In this document: positions 1 to 7,423 of the stretch, one piece after another
How positions within the stretch are numbered: position 1 is the stretch's first letter
How the letters are laid out: the number at the start of each line of letters is the position of its first letter
NCBI GenBank assembly: GCA_964531695.1
Contig: CAZHEH010000001.1
Coordinates: 186,001-250,000, forward strand
Source of the DNA: JAGXKT01 sp964531695
GTDB taxonomy: Bacteria > Planctomycetota > Phycisphaerae > SM23-33
Reading direction: 5' to 3'
Length of the DNA stretch: 64,000 bases
Program-made: the position numbers and the translations under genes
The notes under the pieces: model-generated
What the model was told of the DNA's origin: nothing
Seen by the model: only the letters and a program-made list of their open reading frames with translations
Databases searched by the model: none

Positions 1-238
1 ATGCCCTGTTTATAGATGCTTATGGAGATGTTTTTGCGGCAGCAGGGGCGAGCCCGTCGTGGCGTTGCGCCGCAAACTGCGCCATGCCGCGCCGCAACGC
101 ACAACACCGCGCGCCGCAAGTTGCATCGTGCGACGGACACCGCGGAACTGTGGGAACAACCGGACGAAGTGGCGATGCGCGTCTACTTGAAGAACGGCTT
201 CCACCGATCGCGGCAGGAACAGCTTCTTCACTGGGCTG
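1..238. other. Non-coding segment downstream of the sigma-54 activator
   Basis: I see no convincing gene here. Open frames on both strands are arginine-rich and have no recognisable domain or ribosome-binding site. The right end, from position 206, belongs to a repeated palindromic element described separately. The window edge prevents judging whether the rest is the body of that element. Confidence 0.5.
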
Positions 239-241
239 CTA
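206..241. repeat. End of a palindromic repeat element (copy A)
   Basis: This 36-base stretch matches positions 17884-17919 at about 31 of 36 bases; the shared blocks include GCAGGAACAGC, TCTTCA and CTGCTA. Read on the minus strand it begins TAGCAGCCC..TGAAGA, which resembles the left end of the element at 17761. The TAG is the stop codon of the sigma-54 activator gene. It therefore looks like the terminus of a small non-autonomous (MITE- or REP-like) element abutting the gene end. The opposite end of this copy is not visible. Confidence 0.45.
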
Positions 242-1291
242 AAGAGGTTCGAGGTCCGCGTCGTCAAGCCCGAACGCACGGATCTTCCGAAGCAGCGTGC
301 TGCGATGGATGTCCAGGAGACGTGCGGCCGCAGTGCGATTGTGACTCGTGGCGACTAGGGCGCGGCGAATCGCCCGCTCCTCCAGGTCCGCCAGCCGGTA
401 CGTCCCGGTCGGCGCGTCCGGCTGCGGAATGCGGGCCTCCGGGAGGGGCGCCGCGGGCCGTGCGTGATGGTCCTCGCCGGCGTCCCAGCCCAGCGTCTCG
501 CCCGGCAGCATCGGCGGCAGATCGGCCGCGTACAGCCGCTCCACGTACGCCGACAACTCCCGCACATTGCCCGGCCAGGGGTAGCTCCGCAACTGCTCGC
601 GAAGCCACGGCGAGTACCGCCGCGGAGGCATCCCGTACTCCTCGGCATAATACGCGGTGTAGTAGTCGAGAAGCGGCTCGATGTCCTCCCGCCGAGACCG
701 CAGCGGCGGCACCTCGATCCGGACGACGTTCAGCCGGTGGTACAAGTCGCCGCGGAATTCCCCCGCCGTCACGGCCGCCGACAGGTGCCGGTTCGTCGCC
801 GCGACGAACCGAACATCCACGGCAATGGGCTGCGACGCCCCAACCGGCGTGACCTCGCGCTCCTGGAGCAGGCGAAGCAGCTTGGGCTGGAGATGGATGG
901 GCAACTCCCCCACCTCGTCCAGGAAGAGCGTTCCGCCTTCGGCCGCCCGGACCACACCCAAGGTGCTGACGGCTGCCCCGGTGAACGCCCCCCGGACATG
1001 CCCGAAGAATTGGCTTTCAAACAGGGATTCGCTAATTCCGGGACAGTTGACGGGAATGAAAGGCCCCCGCAGCCGCGCGGACCTATCGTGCACCCGCTTG
1101 GCCAGCAGCTCCTTCCCCGTCCCGGACTCGCCTTCGAGCAGCACAACGCAGTCGTTCTGCGCGACCGCATCGATTACGGCAAGCACCTGACGGAAGAGCG
1201 AACTGACGGCAATCAAGCGGGGGCCGGTGCGAATCCCGTCCCGTGGAACATCACCCACAGAACCAGGGAGCATGTGACCTCCGTGAGCCAT
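239..1291 (-). CDS. Sigma-54-dependent activator lacking a sensor domain
   Basis: This 350-residue protein is an AAA+ bacterial enhancer-binding protein, which remodels RNA polymerase holding sigma-54 by ATP hydrolysis. Walker A (GESGTGK) is at residues 54-60, the sigma-54 contact loop GAFTGA is intact at 101-106, and Walker B (TLFLDE) is at 121-126. A Fis-type helix-turn-helix occupies about residues 305-345. There is no receiver, GAF or PAS domain, since the AAA+ core begins near residue 25, so regulation would resemble PspF-like proteins and need a separate partner. The start is the first ATG, and a second ATG six codons later is possible. A 9-bp inverted repeat sits 10 bases upstream. The genes it controls cannot be told from this window. 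Confidence 0.93.
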   Translation of the reverse strand: MAHGGHMLPGSVGDVPRDGIRTGPRLIAVSSLFRQVLAVIDAVAQNDCVVLLEGESGTGKELLAKRVHDRSARLRGPFIPVNCPGISESLFESQFFGHVRGAFTGAAVSTLGVVRAAEGGTLFLDEVGELPIHLQPKLLRLLQEREVTPVGASQPIAVDVRFVAATNRHLSAAVTAGEFRGDLYHRLNVVRIEVPPLRSRREDIEPLLDYYTAYYAEEYGMPPRRYSPWLREQLRSYPWPGNVRELSAYVERLYAADLPPMLPGETLGWDAGEDHHARPAAPLPEARIPQPDAPTGTYRLADLEERAIRRALVATSHNRTAAARLLDIHRSTLLRKIRAFGLDDADLEPL

Positions 1292-1300
1292 CTACGATAT

Positions 1301-1325
1301 CTGCAAATCTGAGCAGGATTTGCAG
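1301..1325. promoter_or_regulatory. Inverted repeat upstream of the sigma-54 activator
   Basis: Two perfect 9-base arms (CTGCAAATC and GATTTGCAG) are separated by 7 bases, 10 bases before the start codon of the activator. The size and position suit a dimeric regulator operator, possibly autoregulation through the Fis-type HTH. That role is inference. Confidence 0.45.
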
Positions 1326-1667
1326 CACCTCACCTTCAGTTCGGCTATGTGTTCTCCTTGCAGCTACGATCTTGAGCGTATGCCCTTATACCATGCCTTC
1401 GCCGATTTGGCAACCCGCAATATCGGACCCACCGGTTCGGCCATTCCGTGCTTCCTCCGACCGGCCCGCGGGAGGCCAAGGGGGCCCGCCTAAGAGGCAT
1501 CGAAGCCGCCGCGAAGCGATGGCCCGGCAGGGCCGGCGAGGCAGGCGATGCCGGGGTGTCGTCGATGGACGCGGACGCAGCCGGGAGTCCGTGCAGCAAG
1601 CGTGATGGGGTGGGGTCTCCGGAATCACCTTTAGCGGCCCGTTCTGCCGGCAAATCCGGCCAGGGCG

Positions 1668-1823
1668 CTACGCAGTTCTTTCGGGCACGAACAGTGCATC
1701 CGTGTCCTCGGCGACAGCCCGCCTCGGCGTGCGCACCACCCGAAATCCGAACGGAAGGCCGGACTGCTCTAATTCGAGCGGTTCCGCGCGGGCCGTGCAT
1801 GGGCGTCCGTCCAGCAGCTCCAT
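1668..1823 (-). pseudogene. Possible C-terminal remnant of a lost gene
   Basis: A 51-codon minus-strand frame starts ATG-GAG-CTG-CTG and is open back to a stop at 1854-1856. It ends in a tail containing GLPFGFRVVRTPRR. A terminal GFRVVR-like sequence is typical of formylglycine-generating-enzyme-like (SUMF1) domains, but the rest is too short to assign. The composition looks like real coding sequence, in contrast to the surrounding frames. It may be a decayed 3' end or an independent small gene. Confidence 0.25.
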
Positions 1824-1955
1824 GTATGGGTGGGGGCCGGTGGTGTTGCTGAGTTACCTATGGCGGCGATCATGTGGCCCTCATCCACACGATCCGACAC
1901 CCCTACACGCTGCGATCCTCTCCGGAGGTGCGCCAGACACACGCACGCGCGCTGC

Positions 1956-4550
1956 CTAAACGACGTGGAACGCGCCCGCGAGGCGGATGTCGGCCGAGGA
2001 GGCGCCGATCATGACGTCGAACGCGCCCGGTTCGACGGTCCAGTGCAGGGACGTATCCAGCATCCGCAGTTGATCCGCTGCGAGCGTGAAGTCCACCCGC
2101 GTTGTCTGCCCGGCCGCGAGGCAAACGCGCCGGAAGTCCTTCAGCTCGCGCACCGGGCGGGCAGTCGAGCCGACGCGGTCGCGGACGTAAAGCTGCACGA
2201 CGTCTTCGCCGTCGCGCGCGCCGGCGTTCCGCACGTCGAGCGAGACGTGCACCGAACCGTCGGCCGGGATCGTCGTCGGCGCGATCGCCAGGTTGGCGTA
2301 CTCGAACGCGGTGTAGCTCAGTCCGTGGCCGAACGCGAACAGAGGCCAGCCGCTGAGGTTCTCGTAGTCGTAGCTGCGTCCGGTCGGCTTGGGATTGTAA
2401 TACAACGGGCACTGGCCGGTATGCTGCGGGAACGTGATCGGCAGCCGGCCGGCGGGGTTGTACTCGCCGAACAGCACGTCGGCGACGGCCGTGCCGCCCT
2501 CCTCGCCGGGGTACCATACCTGCACCACGGCCGCGACCTGGTCAATCCACCGCCGCATGGTGACCGCGCTGCCCGCGTGCACCAGCACGACCACCGGCGT
2601 GCCGGTCGCGCACAACGCCTCGATCAGCGCCTCCTGCGCCTGGGGCAGCGCGAGCATCGCGCGGTCGTGATCCTCGCCCTCCACGAGACCGGCCGCGACG
2701 ACAGCGGCGTCACACGTCTCGGCGATCTCGCACGCCTCGCGGATGTCGTCCGCGTAGTCGCGGGGCGTGCTCCACTGGAGGCGGATCGCACGGTCCTTCG
2801 GCCAGGACGCGTTGTCGAAATGCGAAAGGAACGTGACGCGAAGCGGATAGCGTCTGCCCGCCTCCAGCCGCACATGCGCGAAGCACCGCTGGCCGGGGGA
2901 GCGGATCGACGTGTCGATAATCAGCCGGCCGTTGAGCCACACCCGCGCGGTGCCCAGCCCGGACGTACGCAACACGTACTCGCCCGACGCCGGCGCGCGC
3001 AGAAAGCCCGTCCACCGCGCCGCGAACGGCTCGGTGACCGGCTCGCCGAAGGGGTTCTGCGCCTTCCAGGCGACGTCGACCACCGCGTCGGTCCCGCGGC
3101 GGGCCGGCTCGGCGGACAGGACGTGCGAATCGAAGTACTCGACCGCCAGGCCCGGCGCCGTGCCCTGCGCGTCGGCCAGCAGGTGCTCCGCGGGCACCGT
3201 GTCGTATTGCGGCGCCCCGTTGGAGCAGACAGCGCGGTACGCCACGCGATCGGCGCCGAGCTTGGCCGTGATGCCCTCCAGTATGGACACGCATGTCATG
3301 CCGTAGCCGGAATAGCTGCCCAGGTCGGCCGGGTCCGCTGCCGGACCGAACAGGCCCAGCGTCTGCACGCGGTCCGCGGCCAGCGGAAGCACCGATTGCG
3401 GGTTGGTCAGCAGCACGATGCTTTCGCGCGCCGCCTGGCGAGCCAGCTCTCGGTGGGCGGCGCAGTCGTTGATCGCCTCGGCGCCGGCGGGATCGGCGTC
3501 GGCATCCTCGAACAGGCCGAGCCGGAATTTGAGCTTCAGAATCCGGCCGACCGTCGCGTCGAGGTCCTCGGCGGCGATCAGGCCCTTATCCAGTGCCGAT
3601 TGGACCTCCTTCGTGGCATAGAACTGGGCGTTGGGGAACTCCAGGTCCACGCCCGCTTTGATCGCCGCGGCCGTGGTCTGCGCGGGCAGCGTTTGGGTTC
3701 GGTGTTCCCAATGCGCCCCTGGGATGGCGTTGTAGTCGGAGACGACCAGGCCCGTGAAGCCCCACTGCTTACGGAGAACATCGGACAGCAGGTAGGGGCT
3801 CGTCGAGCAGGGCAGCCCGTCGAGCGAGTTGTACGCGGTCATGACCGAAGACGCGCCGGCTTCGGCGATGGCCGCGCGAAAGGCGGGGAAGTACACCTCC
3901 TCCAGCAGCCGCTGCGATGCGTGGATCGCCTGGCTGTCGCGTCCGCCGTCGCCGATGTTGGCCGCGAAGTGCTTGATCGTCGTCGCGACGCCGCGCTGCT
4001 CGAACGCCGTGCAGAACGCCACGGCCATGCGCGCGGTCAGCAGGGGGTCTTCGCCGTAGGTTTCGTGCGTCCGCCCCCAGCGGACGTCGCGGGCGATGTT
4101 GATGGTGGGCGAGAGCACGTGACGGATGCCTCGCGCGCGGGTTTCCTCGGCGATCGCCGCCGCCACCCGTGCGACCAGCGCCGGGTTGAACGATGCGGCC
4201 AGGCCGATCGGCTGGGGAAAGCTCGACGCCCGGTTGGTCAGCAGCCCGTGCAGGGCCTCCTCGTGGATCAGGACGGGGATGCCGAGGCGTGTGTTGTCCC
4301 GCATGTGGCGCTGAATGCGATTGGCCGTCTCGGCGGCCTCGCCGGCGGTCAGGGCCCGCAACGGACTGGCCAATGAGCCGATGCCGTTGGCGTCGATTCG
4401 TTGCGGCAGGTCCTCCGAGCGCGGCATGCACTGAAGCTGCGCGATCTTCTCACCGAGGGTCATGCGCTCGAGCAGATCGGCCGCTCGGGCATCGGGCGAA
4501 AGCTCGGGGTTGCGATACGGACAATCGCTTCGATCGGCATGCTGGGTCAT
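1956..4550 (-). CDS. Family GH3 beta-glucosidase with PA14 insert
   Basis: This 864-residue glycoside hydrolase would release beta-linked glucose or xylose from the ends of oligosaccharides. The GH3 barrel covers about residues 25-330, with the K-H pair at 193-194 and the nucleophile Asp272 in the motif LVVSDY. The C-terminal sandwich carries the acid/base region (EGE at 624-626, followed by HDR). It is interrupted by a PA14 carbohydrate-binding domain at about 466-600. A fibronectin-like domain ends the protein. No signal peptide is visible, so it is probably cytoplasmic. The start at 4550 was chosen because the open frame upstream is low-complexity and does not resemble GH3 proteins. It is not in an evident operon. 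Confidence 0.93.
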   Translation of the reverse strand: MTQHADRSDCPYRNPELSPDARAADLLERMTLGEKIAQLQCMPRSEDLPQRIDANGIGSLASPLRALTAGEAAETANRIQRHMRDNTRLGIPVLIHEEALHGLLTNRASSFPQPIGLAASFNPALVARVAAAIAEETRARGIRHVLSPTINIARDVRWGRTHETYGEDPLLTARMAVAFCTAFEQRGVATTIKHFAANIGDGGRDSQAIHASQRLLEEVYFPAFRAAIAEAGASSVMTAYNSLDGLPCSTSPYLLSDVLRKQWGFTGLVVSDYNAIPGAHWEHRTQTLPAQTTAAAIKAGVDLEFPNAQFYATKEVQSALDKGLIAAEDLDATVGRILKLKFRLGLFEDADADPAGAEAINDCAAHRELARQAARESIVLLTNPQSVLPLAADRVQTLGLFGPAADPADLGSYSGYGMTCVSILEGITAKLGADRVAYRAVCSNGAPQYDTVPAEHLLADAQGTAPGLAVEYFDSHVLSAEPARRGTDAVVDVAWKAQNPFGEPVTEPFAARWTGFLRAPASGEYVLRTSGLGTARVWLNGRLIIDTSIRSPGQRCFAHVRLEAGRRYPLRVTFLSHFDNASWPKDRAIRLQWSTPRDYADDIREACEIAETCDAAVVAAGLVEGEDHDRAMLALPQAQEALIEALCATGTPVVVLVHAGSAVTMRRWIDQVAAVVQVWYPGEEGGTAVADVLFGEYNPAGRLPITFPQHTGQCPLYYNPKPTGRSYDYENLSGWPLFAFGHGLSYTAFEYANLAIAPTTIPADGSVHVSLDVRNAGARDGEDVVQLYVRDRVGSTARPVRELKDFRRVCLAAGQTTRVDFTLAADQLRMLDTSLHWTVEPGAFDVMIGASSADIRLAGAFHVV

Positions 4551-4973
4551 GGCACAGTCCTGGGAAGACGCTGCTTCACGGCGCGCGGGCGTCATCCTAC
4601 CATCGCCTCCGGCGATATCACTGCGGAATTGATCGCCGCCGCTCCGTCCGCCGCCGCCCGTGCCGCACCGGCGAGCACATGCTCCTCGTACGTACGAACG
4701 AGTGCCGGGCTTGCCGGCGCGTCCGGCGCTCGTGTGCACATCGTGACCTGCCCTCCACGGGCGTGTCCTCGCGCCCGGGGCGCCCGGCGTTTCAGGACCC
4801 GGCCCTGGGAGATCGTATCTCAGGCAGCGCCGCGCGAATAAGCGATGACGAAGCCAGAGTGCCGAATCAATGACGAAATCCGAATGACGATGCCGCGCGG
4901 CGACGGTCCTTCCGGCTTCGGGCATGTCTCGTCATTCTGCGGTCGGCATTCGCCGTTGCGCGGCCGGGGGCGC
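4551..4973. other. Intergenic segment with decayed short repeats
   Basis: This is 423 bases without a gene, upstream of the beta-glucosidase. The part near 4841-4953 contains repeats built on TGACGAA, listed separately. The remainder should hold the beta-glucosidase promoter, but no clear -35/-10 pair was found. Confidence 0.5.
4841..4953. repeat. Degenerate ATGACGAA repeat with inverted copy
   Basis: The units GATGACGAA, AATGACGAA and GAATGACGA recur between 4843 and 4891, and a reverse-complement form (TCGTCATTC) lies at 4930-4938. AATGACGATGCC at 4883-4894 can pair with GGCATG..CTCGTCATT at 4921-4936 apart from a small bulge, giving a hairpin of about 50 bases. Similar repeats are common between genes in planctomycete genomes, as I recall. 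Here the copies are decayed. Confidence 0.5.
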
Positions 4974-6083
4974 CTACGGCAGGAAGCGGTCCGAGGCCGC
5001 GAGCTTCTCGGGAAGGTACGTGTTGGCGACGTACTCCAGTCCGTGCTTGGCCAGGGCCTGCTGCTCGACGCGGACACCCATCTTGAGCATCTTCTCGAGG
5101 GCCTTCTGCCAGCTCTTGTAGTGCTGGATGAAGGGGTCGTTCTTGAGGGCGTCCCGCGCCCGCTTGATATCCACTTCCTTGAGCGGGTGCGTGGGCAGTT
5201 CGTACCGCTCGACGTCCTCGGGCGTGACGCCCAAGAAGTGCGCCTGCGGCACGCAGAAGAACTCGTTGAGGTGGGCCGCGTTGCCGGAGCCGACCTTCAG
5301 CGTGCGGTAGATGTTGAGGTACCCGTACGGGTCGCCGTCGGTGAAGACGTACACGGGAATCCGCCTGGCGTCGGCCAGGCGGCGGATAAACCGCCGGCAG
5401 GCCCGGCTCGGGACGCCGCCCATCGACACGAGCACGCACTCGCGCTTGTCGAAGAAGTCCTCCTCGACGAGGCGCTCGAACATGCCCTTGGTCTCGACGG
5501 CCAGGACGAACTTGGCGTCCGTCTTGAACTGGAGCTCCTCGACGACCGTCGGCACGCTGTAGGCGCCGCTGCCGAACTTCGTGCAGTCGATCTCGATCCG
5601 CTGCTTCGTCCTCCGGTCGCGGTCGATGACGATCAGCCGCCCGGCCACCTCGCCGCCGTGCTCGTCGGCGCGGAAGTGCATCTGCTCGCGGTTCACGCCG
5701 AGAAGGGCCTCGACGTCGTCCATAACGGCGTCGGACTCATCCTGCCCGGCGAAGGCCGCCTCGCCCCAGTTGTACGCCTGGTAGTAGGCCTCCCGCTTGG
5801 TGGAGTTCCGCTCGGTCTCGACGAGTTCCTTGCTCATCGAGAGCATCTTGAGCGACTGGGCAAAGGTCTTGACGGTGTTGACCGTCAGCGTGCGGGTCTT
5901 GCTCTTGGCGCCGATCTCGAAGTGTCCGGGCTTGGGGCGGTAGCGGACGTTGGACAGCGACCGGACCGGCAGCTTGATCTGCGGCTTCTGTCGCTTCTTC
6001 ACGCGCCGGTAGATCGCGTCGGCCTCGGTCGAGATCCGATGCACGACTTCGTCGGCGCCCTTGGTGGTCTTCTTCCTGGCCAT
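4974..6083 (-). CDS. top6A: DNA topoisomerase VI subunit A (Spo11-like)
   Basis: This 369-residue protein matches archaeal Top6A in length and layout. An N-terminal winged-helix (CAP-like) domain carries the Tyr100-Tyr101 pair in KREAYY, where the second tyrosine is the expected strand-cleaving residue. A TOPRIM domain carries Glu197 (VETKG) and the metal-binding Asp249 and Asp251 (DGDPYGY). Type IIB topoisomerases cut both DNA strands and need an ATPase partner, Top6B. No top6B gene lies in this window. The gene follows nrdR and an ATP-cone gene on the same strand after a 93-base gap, which contains a possible own promoter (TTGGGC, 18 bases, TACCAT at 6151-6122). Top6A is uncommon in bacteria. 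Confidence 0.9.
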   Translation of the reverse strand: MARKKTTKGADEVVHRISTEADAIYRRVKKRQKPQIKLPVRSLSNVRYRPKPGHFEIGAKSKTRTLTVNTVKTFAQSLKMLSMSKELVETERNSTKREAYYQAYNWGEAAFAGQDESDAVMDDVEALLGVNREQMHFRADEHGGEVAGRLIVIDRDRRTKQRIEIDCTKFGSGAYSVPTVVEELQFKTDAKFVLAVETKGMFERLVEEDFFDKRECVLVSMGGVPSRACRRFIRRLADARRIPVYVFTDGDPYGYLNIYRTLKVGSGNAAHLNEFFCVPQAHFLGVTPEDVERYELPTHPLKEVDIKRARDALKNDPFIQHYKSWQKALEKMLKMGVRVEQQALAKHGLEYVANTYLPEKLAASDRFLP

Positions 6084-6176
6084 GGTGGTTCCGTGGGGTC
6101 TGGCGAATTCCGGACGGCGGGATGGTACCGGAAGACCGCGGCCGCGCCCAAGCGTCGCGCGCCTGACCGCGAACGG

Positions 6177-6719
6177 CTACCGGCTCGCCCGGACCGGGAC
6201 GGCCTCGGCCAGGCCGCAGGCGGCCACCGCCTCGTTGATCCGTGCCTGGATCTCATCCCGCCCGACCTCCGCGCGCTGCCCGCCGAGCAGCACGCGCTCG
6301 ACCTCGCCGGCGATGATCCGCCCGGTCTGCCGCCCGAGGCCCCAGCTTCGGCAGGCCAGCTCCGCCAGCCAGGCCTTTTCCCACAGCGTGACCTTGCCGC
6401 AGCCATGCACGACCCGCAGGCGGGCCCGCCGCCGGGCGCGGCAGAGCCGGTTGGCTTCCATGGCCGACGCGGCCGCGAAGAGTCGAACGCGCCGCAGGAC
6501 GCGCACCGACATCTCGAAGATCGCCCGCGAGGGAATCTCCGTGCGGCCGACACGGTTGAGGTAGATCTCGATGGCCAGTGCCAGTTGCTCGGCGTCACGG
6601 AAACGCCCCCGACCGGCCTCTCGCATGGCAGCGTGCATGGCGGCCGCCAGCTTCCTTCGGTCGAACGGCTCCGCGTCCCCGTCCCGCTTGATCACCCGGA
6701 TCGTCCTTGACCCGTCCAC
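6177..6719 (-). CDS. ATP-cone domain protein of unknown function
   Basis: This 180-residue protein begins with an ATP-cone, about residues 5-95 (IRVIKRDGDAEPFDRRKL and following), the ATP/dATP-sensing module found in ribonucleotide reductases and NrdR. The C-terminal half is not recognised. It is basic and contains a short CGKVTLWEKAW stretch and a Trp/Leu-rich helix region. No zinc ribbon or reductase domain is present. The GTG start is supported by AAGGAG seven bases upstream, and it lies 27 bases after the nrdR stop, so the two are probably cotranscribed. It may be a nucleotide-responsive regulator. The link with the following top6A is unexplained. Confidence 0.75.
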   Translation of the reverse strand: MDGSRTIRVIKRDGDAEPFDRRKLAAAMHAAMREAGRGRFRDAEQLALAIEIYLNRVGRTEIPSRAIFEMSVRVLRRVRLFAAASAMEANRLCRARRRARLRVVHGCGKVTLWEKAWLAELACRSWGLGRQTGRIIAGEVERVLLGGQRAEVGRDEIQARINEAVAACGLAEAVPVRASR

Positions 6720-6746
6720 GTCCGTGCTCCTTCGGTGAGTTCGGCT

Positions 6747-7247
6747 CTACTCCGATTCGGCGAAGAGTCCCTTCTGCTCCGGCCCGATGACCGGGGCATC
6801 CTGCACGTCGGTGGCCTCGTGGATGAGGTCCTCGACGTCCTCGTAGTCCTGGTACACGCTGGCGAAGCGGATGTAGGCGATTTTGTCGGCTTTCCGCAGT
6901 TCGCTCGCCACGCAGTCCCCGATGAAGCTCGAGGGCACGTCGCGTTCGTAGTTGCGGAAGATGGCGTCCTCCACGGCCTCCACGATGTTGCGAATCTGGT
7001 CCTGGCTGACCTTCCGCTTGTAGCAGGCCTTCTCCAGCCCGTCGATGACCTTCCGACGGCTGTACGGCTCGCGCGAGTCGTCCTTCTTGATGACGACCAG
7101 CCGCAACGCTTCCTCGGGGCGCTCGTAGGTGGTGAACCTCCGCTCGCACGCCTGACACTCCCGGCGCCGGCGGACCGAACGGCCGCCCTCGGAACTGCGG
7201 GAGTCCACCACCTTGTCGTTATTCTGCCCGCAGAAGGGACACTGCAT
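6747..7247 (-). CDS. nrdR: Transcriptional repressor NrdR
   Basis: This 166-residue protein has the full NrdR layout. An N-terminal zinc ribbon has two Cys pairs (CPFC at residues 3-6 and CQAC further on). An ATP-cone covers about residues 48-138, and an acidic tail of about 20 residues follows. NrdR binds dATP/ATP and represses ribonucleotide reductase genes at NrdR boxes. No reductase gene is in the window. It is first in a minus-strand set with the ATP-cone protein and top6A. It has a strong sigma-70-type promoter at 7289-7317 and a 12-bp palindrome between promoter and start, which may allow autoregulation. Confidence 0.95.
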   Translation of the reverse strand: MQCPFCGQNNDKVVDSRSSEGGRSVRRRRECQACERRFTTYERPEEALRLVVIKKDDSREPYSRRKVIDGLEKACYKRKVSQDQIRNIVEAVEDAIFRNYERDVPSSFIGDCVASELRKADKIAYIRFASVYQDYEDVEDLIHEATDVQDAPVIGPEQKGLFAESE

Positions 7248-7267
7248 GCCCGAAGATCTCCCGAAAG

Positions 7268-7279
7268 CCCATATATGGG
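7268..7279. promoter_or_regulatory. 12-bp palindrome at the nrdR transcription start
   Basis: The perfect palindrome CCCATATATGGG lies 21-32 bases upstream of the nrdR start and just downstream of the predicted -10. Its ATATAT core resembles the centre of NrdR boxes, but the flanks do not fit the usual consensus. It is well placed to act as an operator, which is inference. Confidence 0.4.
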
Positions 7280-7288
7280 ATTACCCGG

Positions 7289-7317
7289 ATTCTAGCGATC
7301 CACATCTTGGGCGTCAA
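7289..7317 (-). promoter_or_regulatory. Predicted sigma-70-type promoter of nrdR
   Basis: Read on the minus strand, TTGACG (7317-7312), a 17-base spacer and TAGAAT (7294-7289) form a near-consensus promoter. Transcription would start near 7282, about 35 bases before the nrdR start codon. Confidence 0.65.
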
Positions 7318-7323
7318 TTTATT

Positions 7324-7350
7324 CAGTGGAAAACCTGTGCATTTCCACTG
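7324..7350. promoter_or_regulatory. Inverted repeat between nrdR and the peptidase gene
   Basis: Two perfect 9-base arms (CAGTGGAAA and TTTCCACTG) flank a 9-base spacer. The repeat lies just upstream of the nrdR -35 and 74 bases before the divergent peptidase gene. A regulator binding here could act on both genes. The factor is unknown. Confidence 0.4.
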
Positions 7351-7423
7351 GTCGAGGGGAGATGTGATCGGGCTGCTCAGGTTGCCGCTCCGAAGCGCCG
7401 ATACGTCAAGCGAGGGAATCGCC

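Larger units (their letters stand above)
1292..1955. other. Long intergenic segment with a gene remnant
   Basis: This is 664 bases without a full gene, between the sigma-54 activator and the end of the beta-glucosidase. It holds the inverted repeat at 1301-1325 and a short minus-strand C-terminal remnant at 1668-1823. It also holds a short hairpin with TGTGG/CCACA arms near 1872-1888. Other open frames are arginine- or alanine-rich with no domain. Confidence 0.5.

Noticed and set aside
1345..1800. A 151-codon minus-strand frame in the 1.3-1.9 kb gap
   Set aside because: Arg/Ala/Pro-rich with no domain or ribosome-binding site; a different frame holds the more credible remnant.
1830..4376. 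An 848-codon open frame opposite the beta-glucosidase gene
   Set aside because: It is the mirror of a well-supported GH3 gene, with His/Arg/Val-rich composition and no domain.
4551..4925. Upstream extension of the beta-glucosidase
   Set aside because: The extra 125 residues are Arg/Gly-rich and run through the intergenic repeat.
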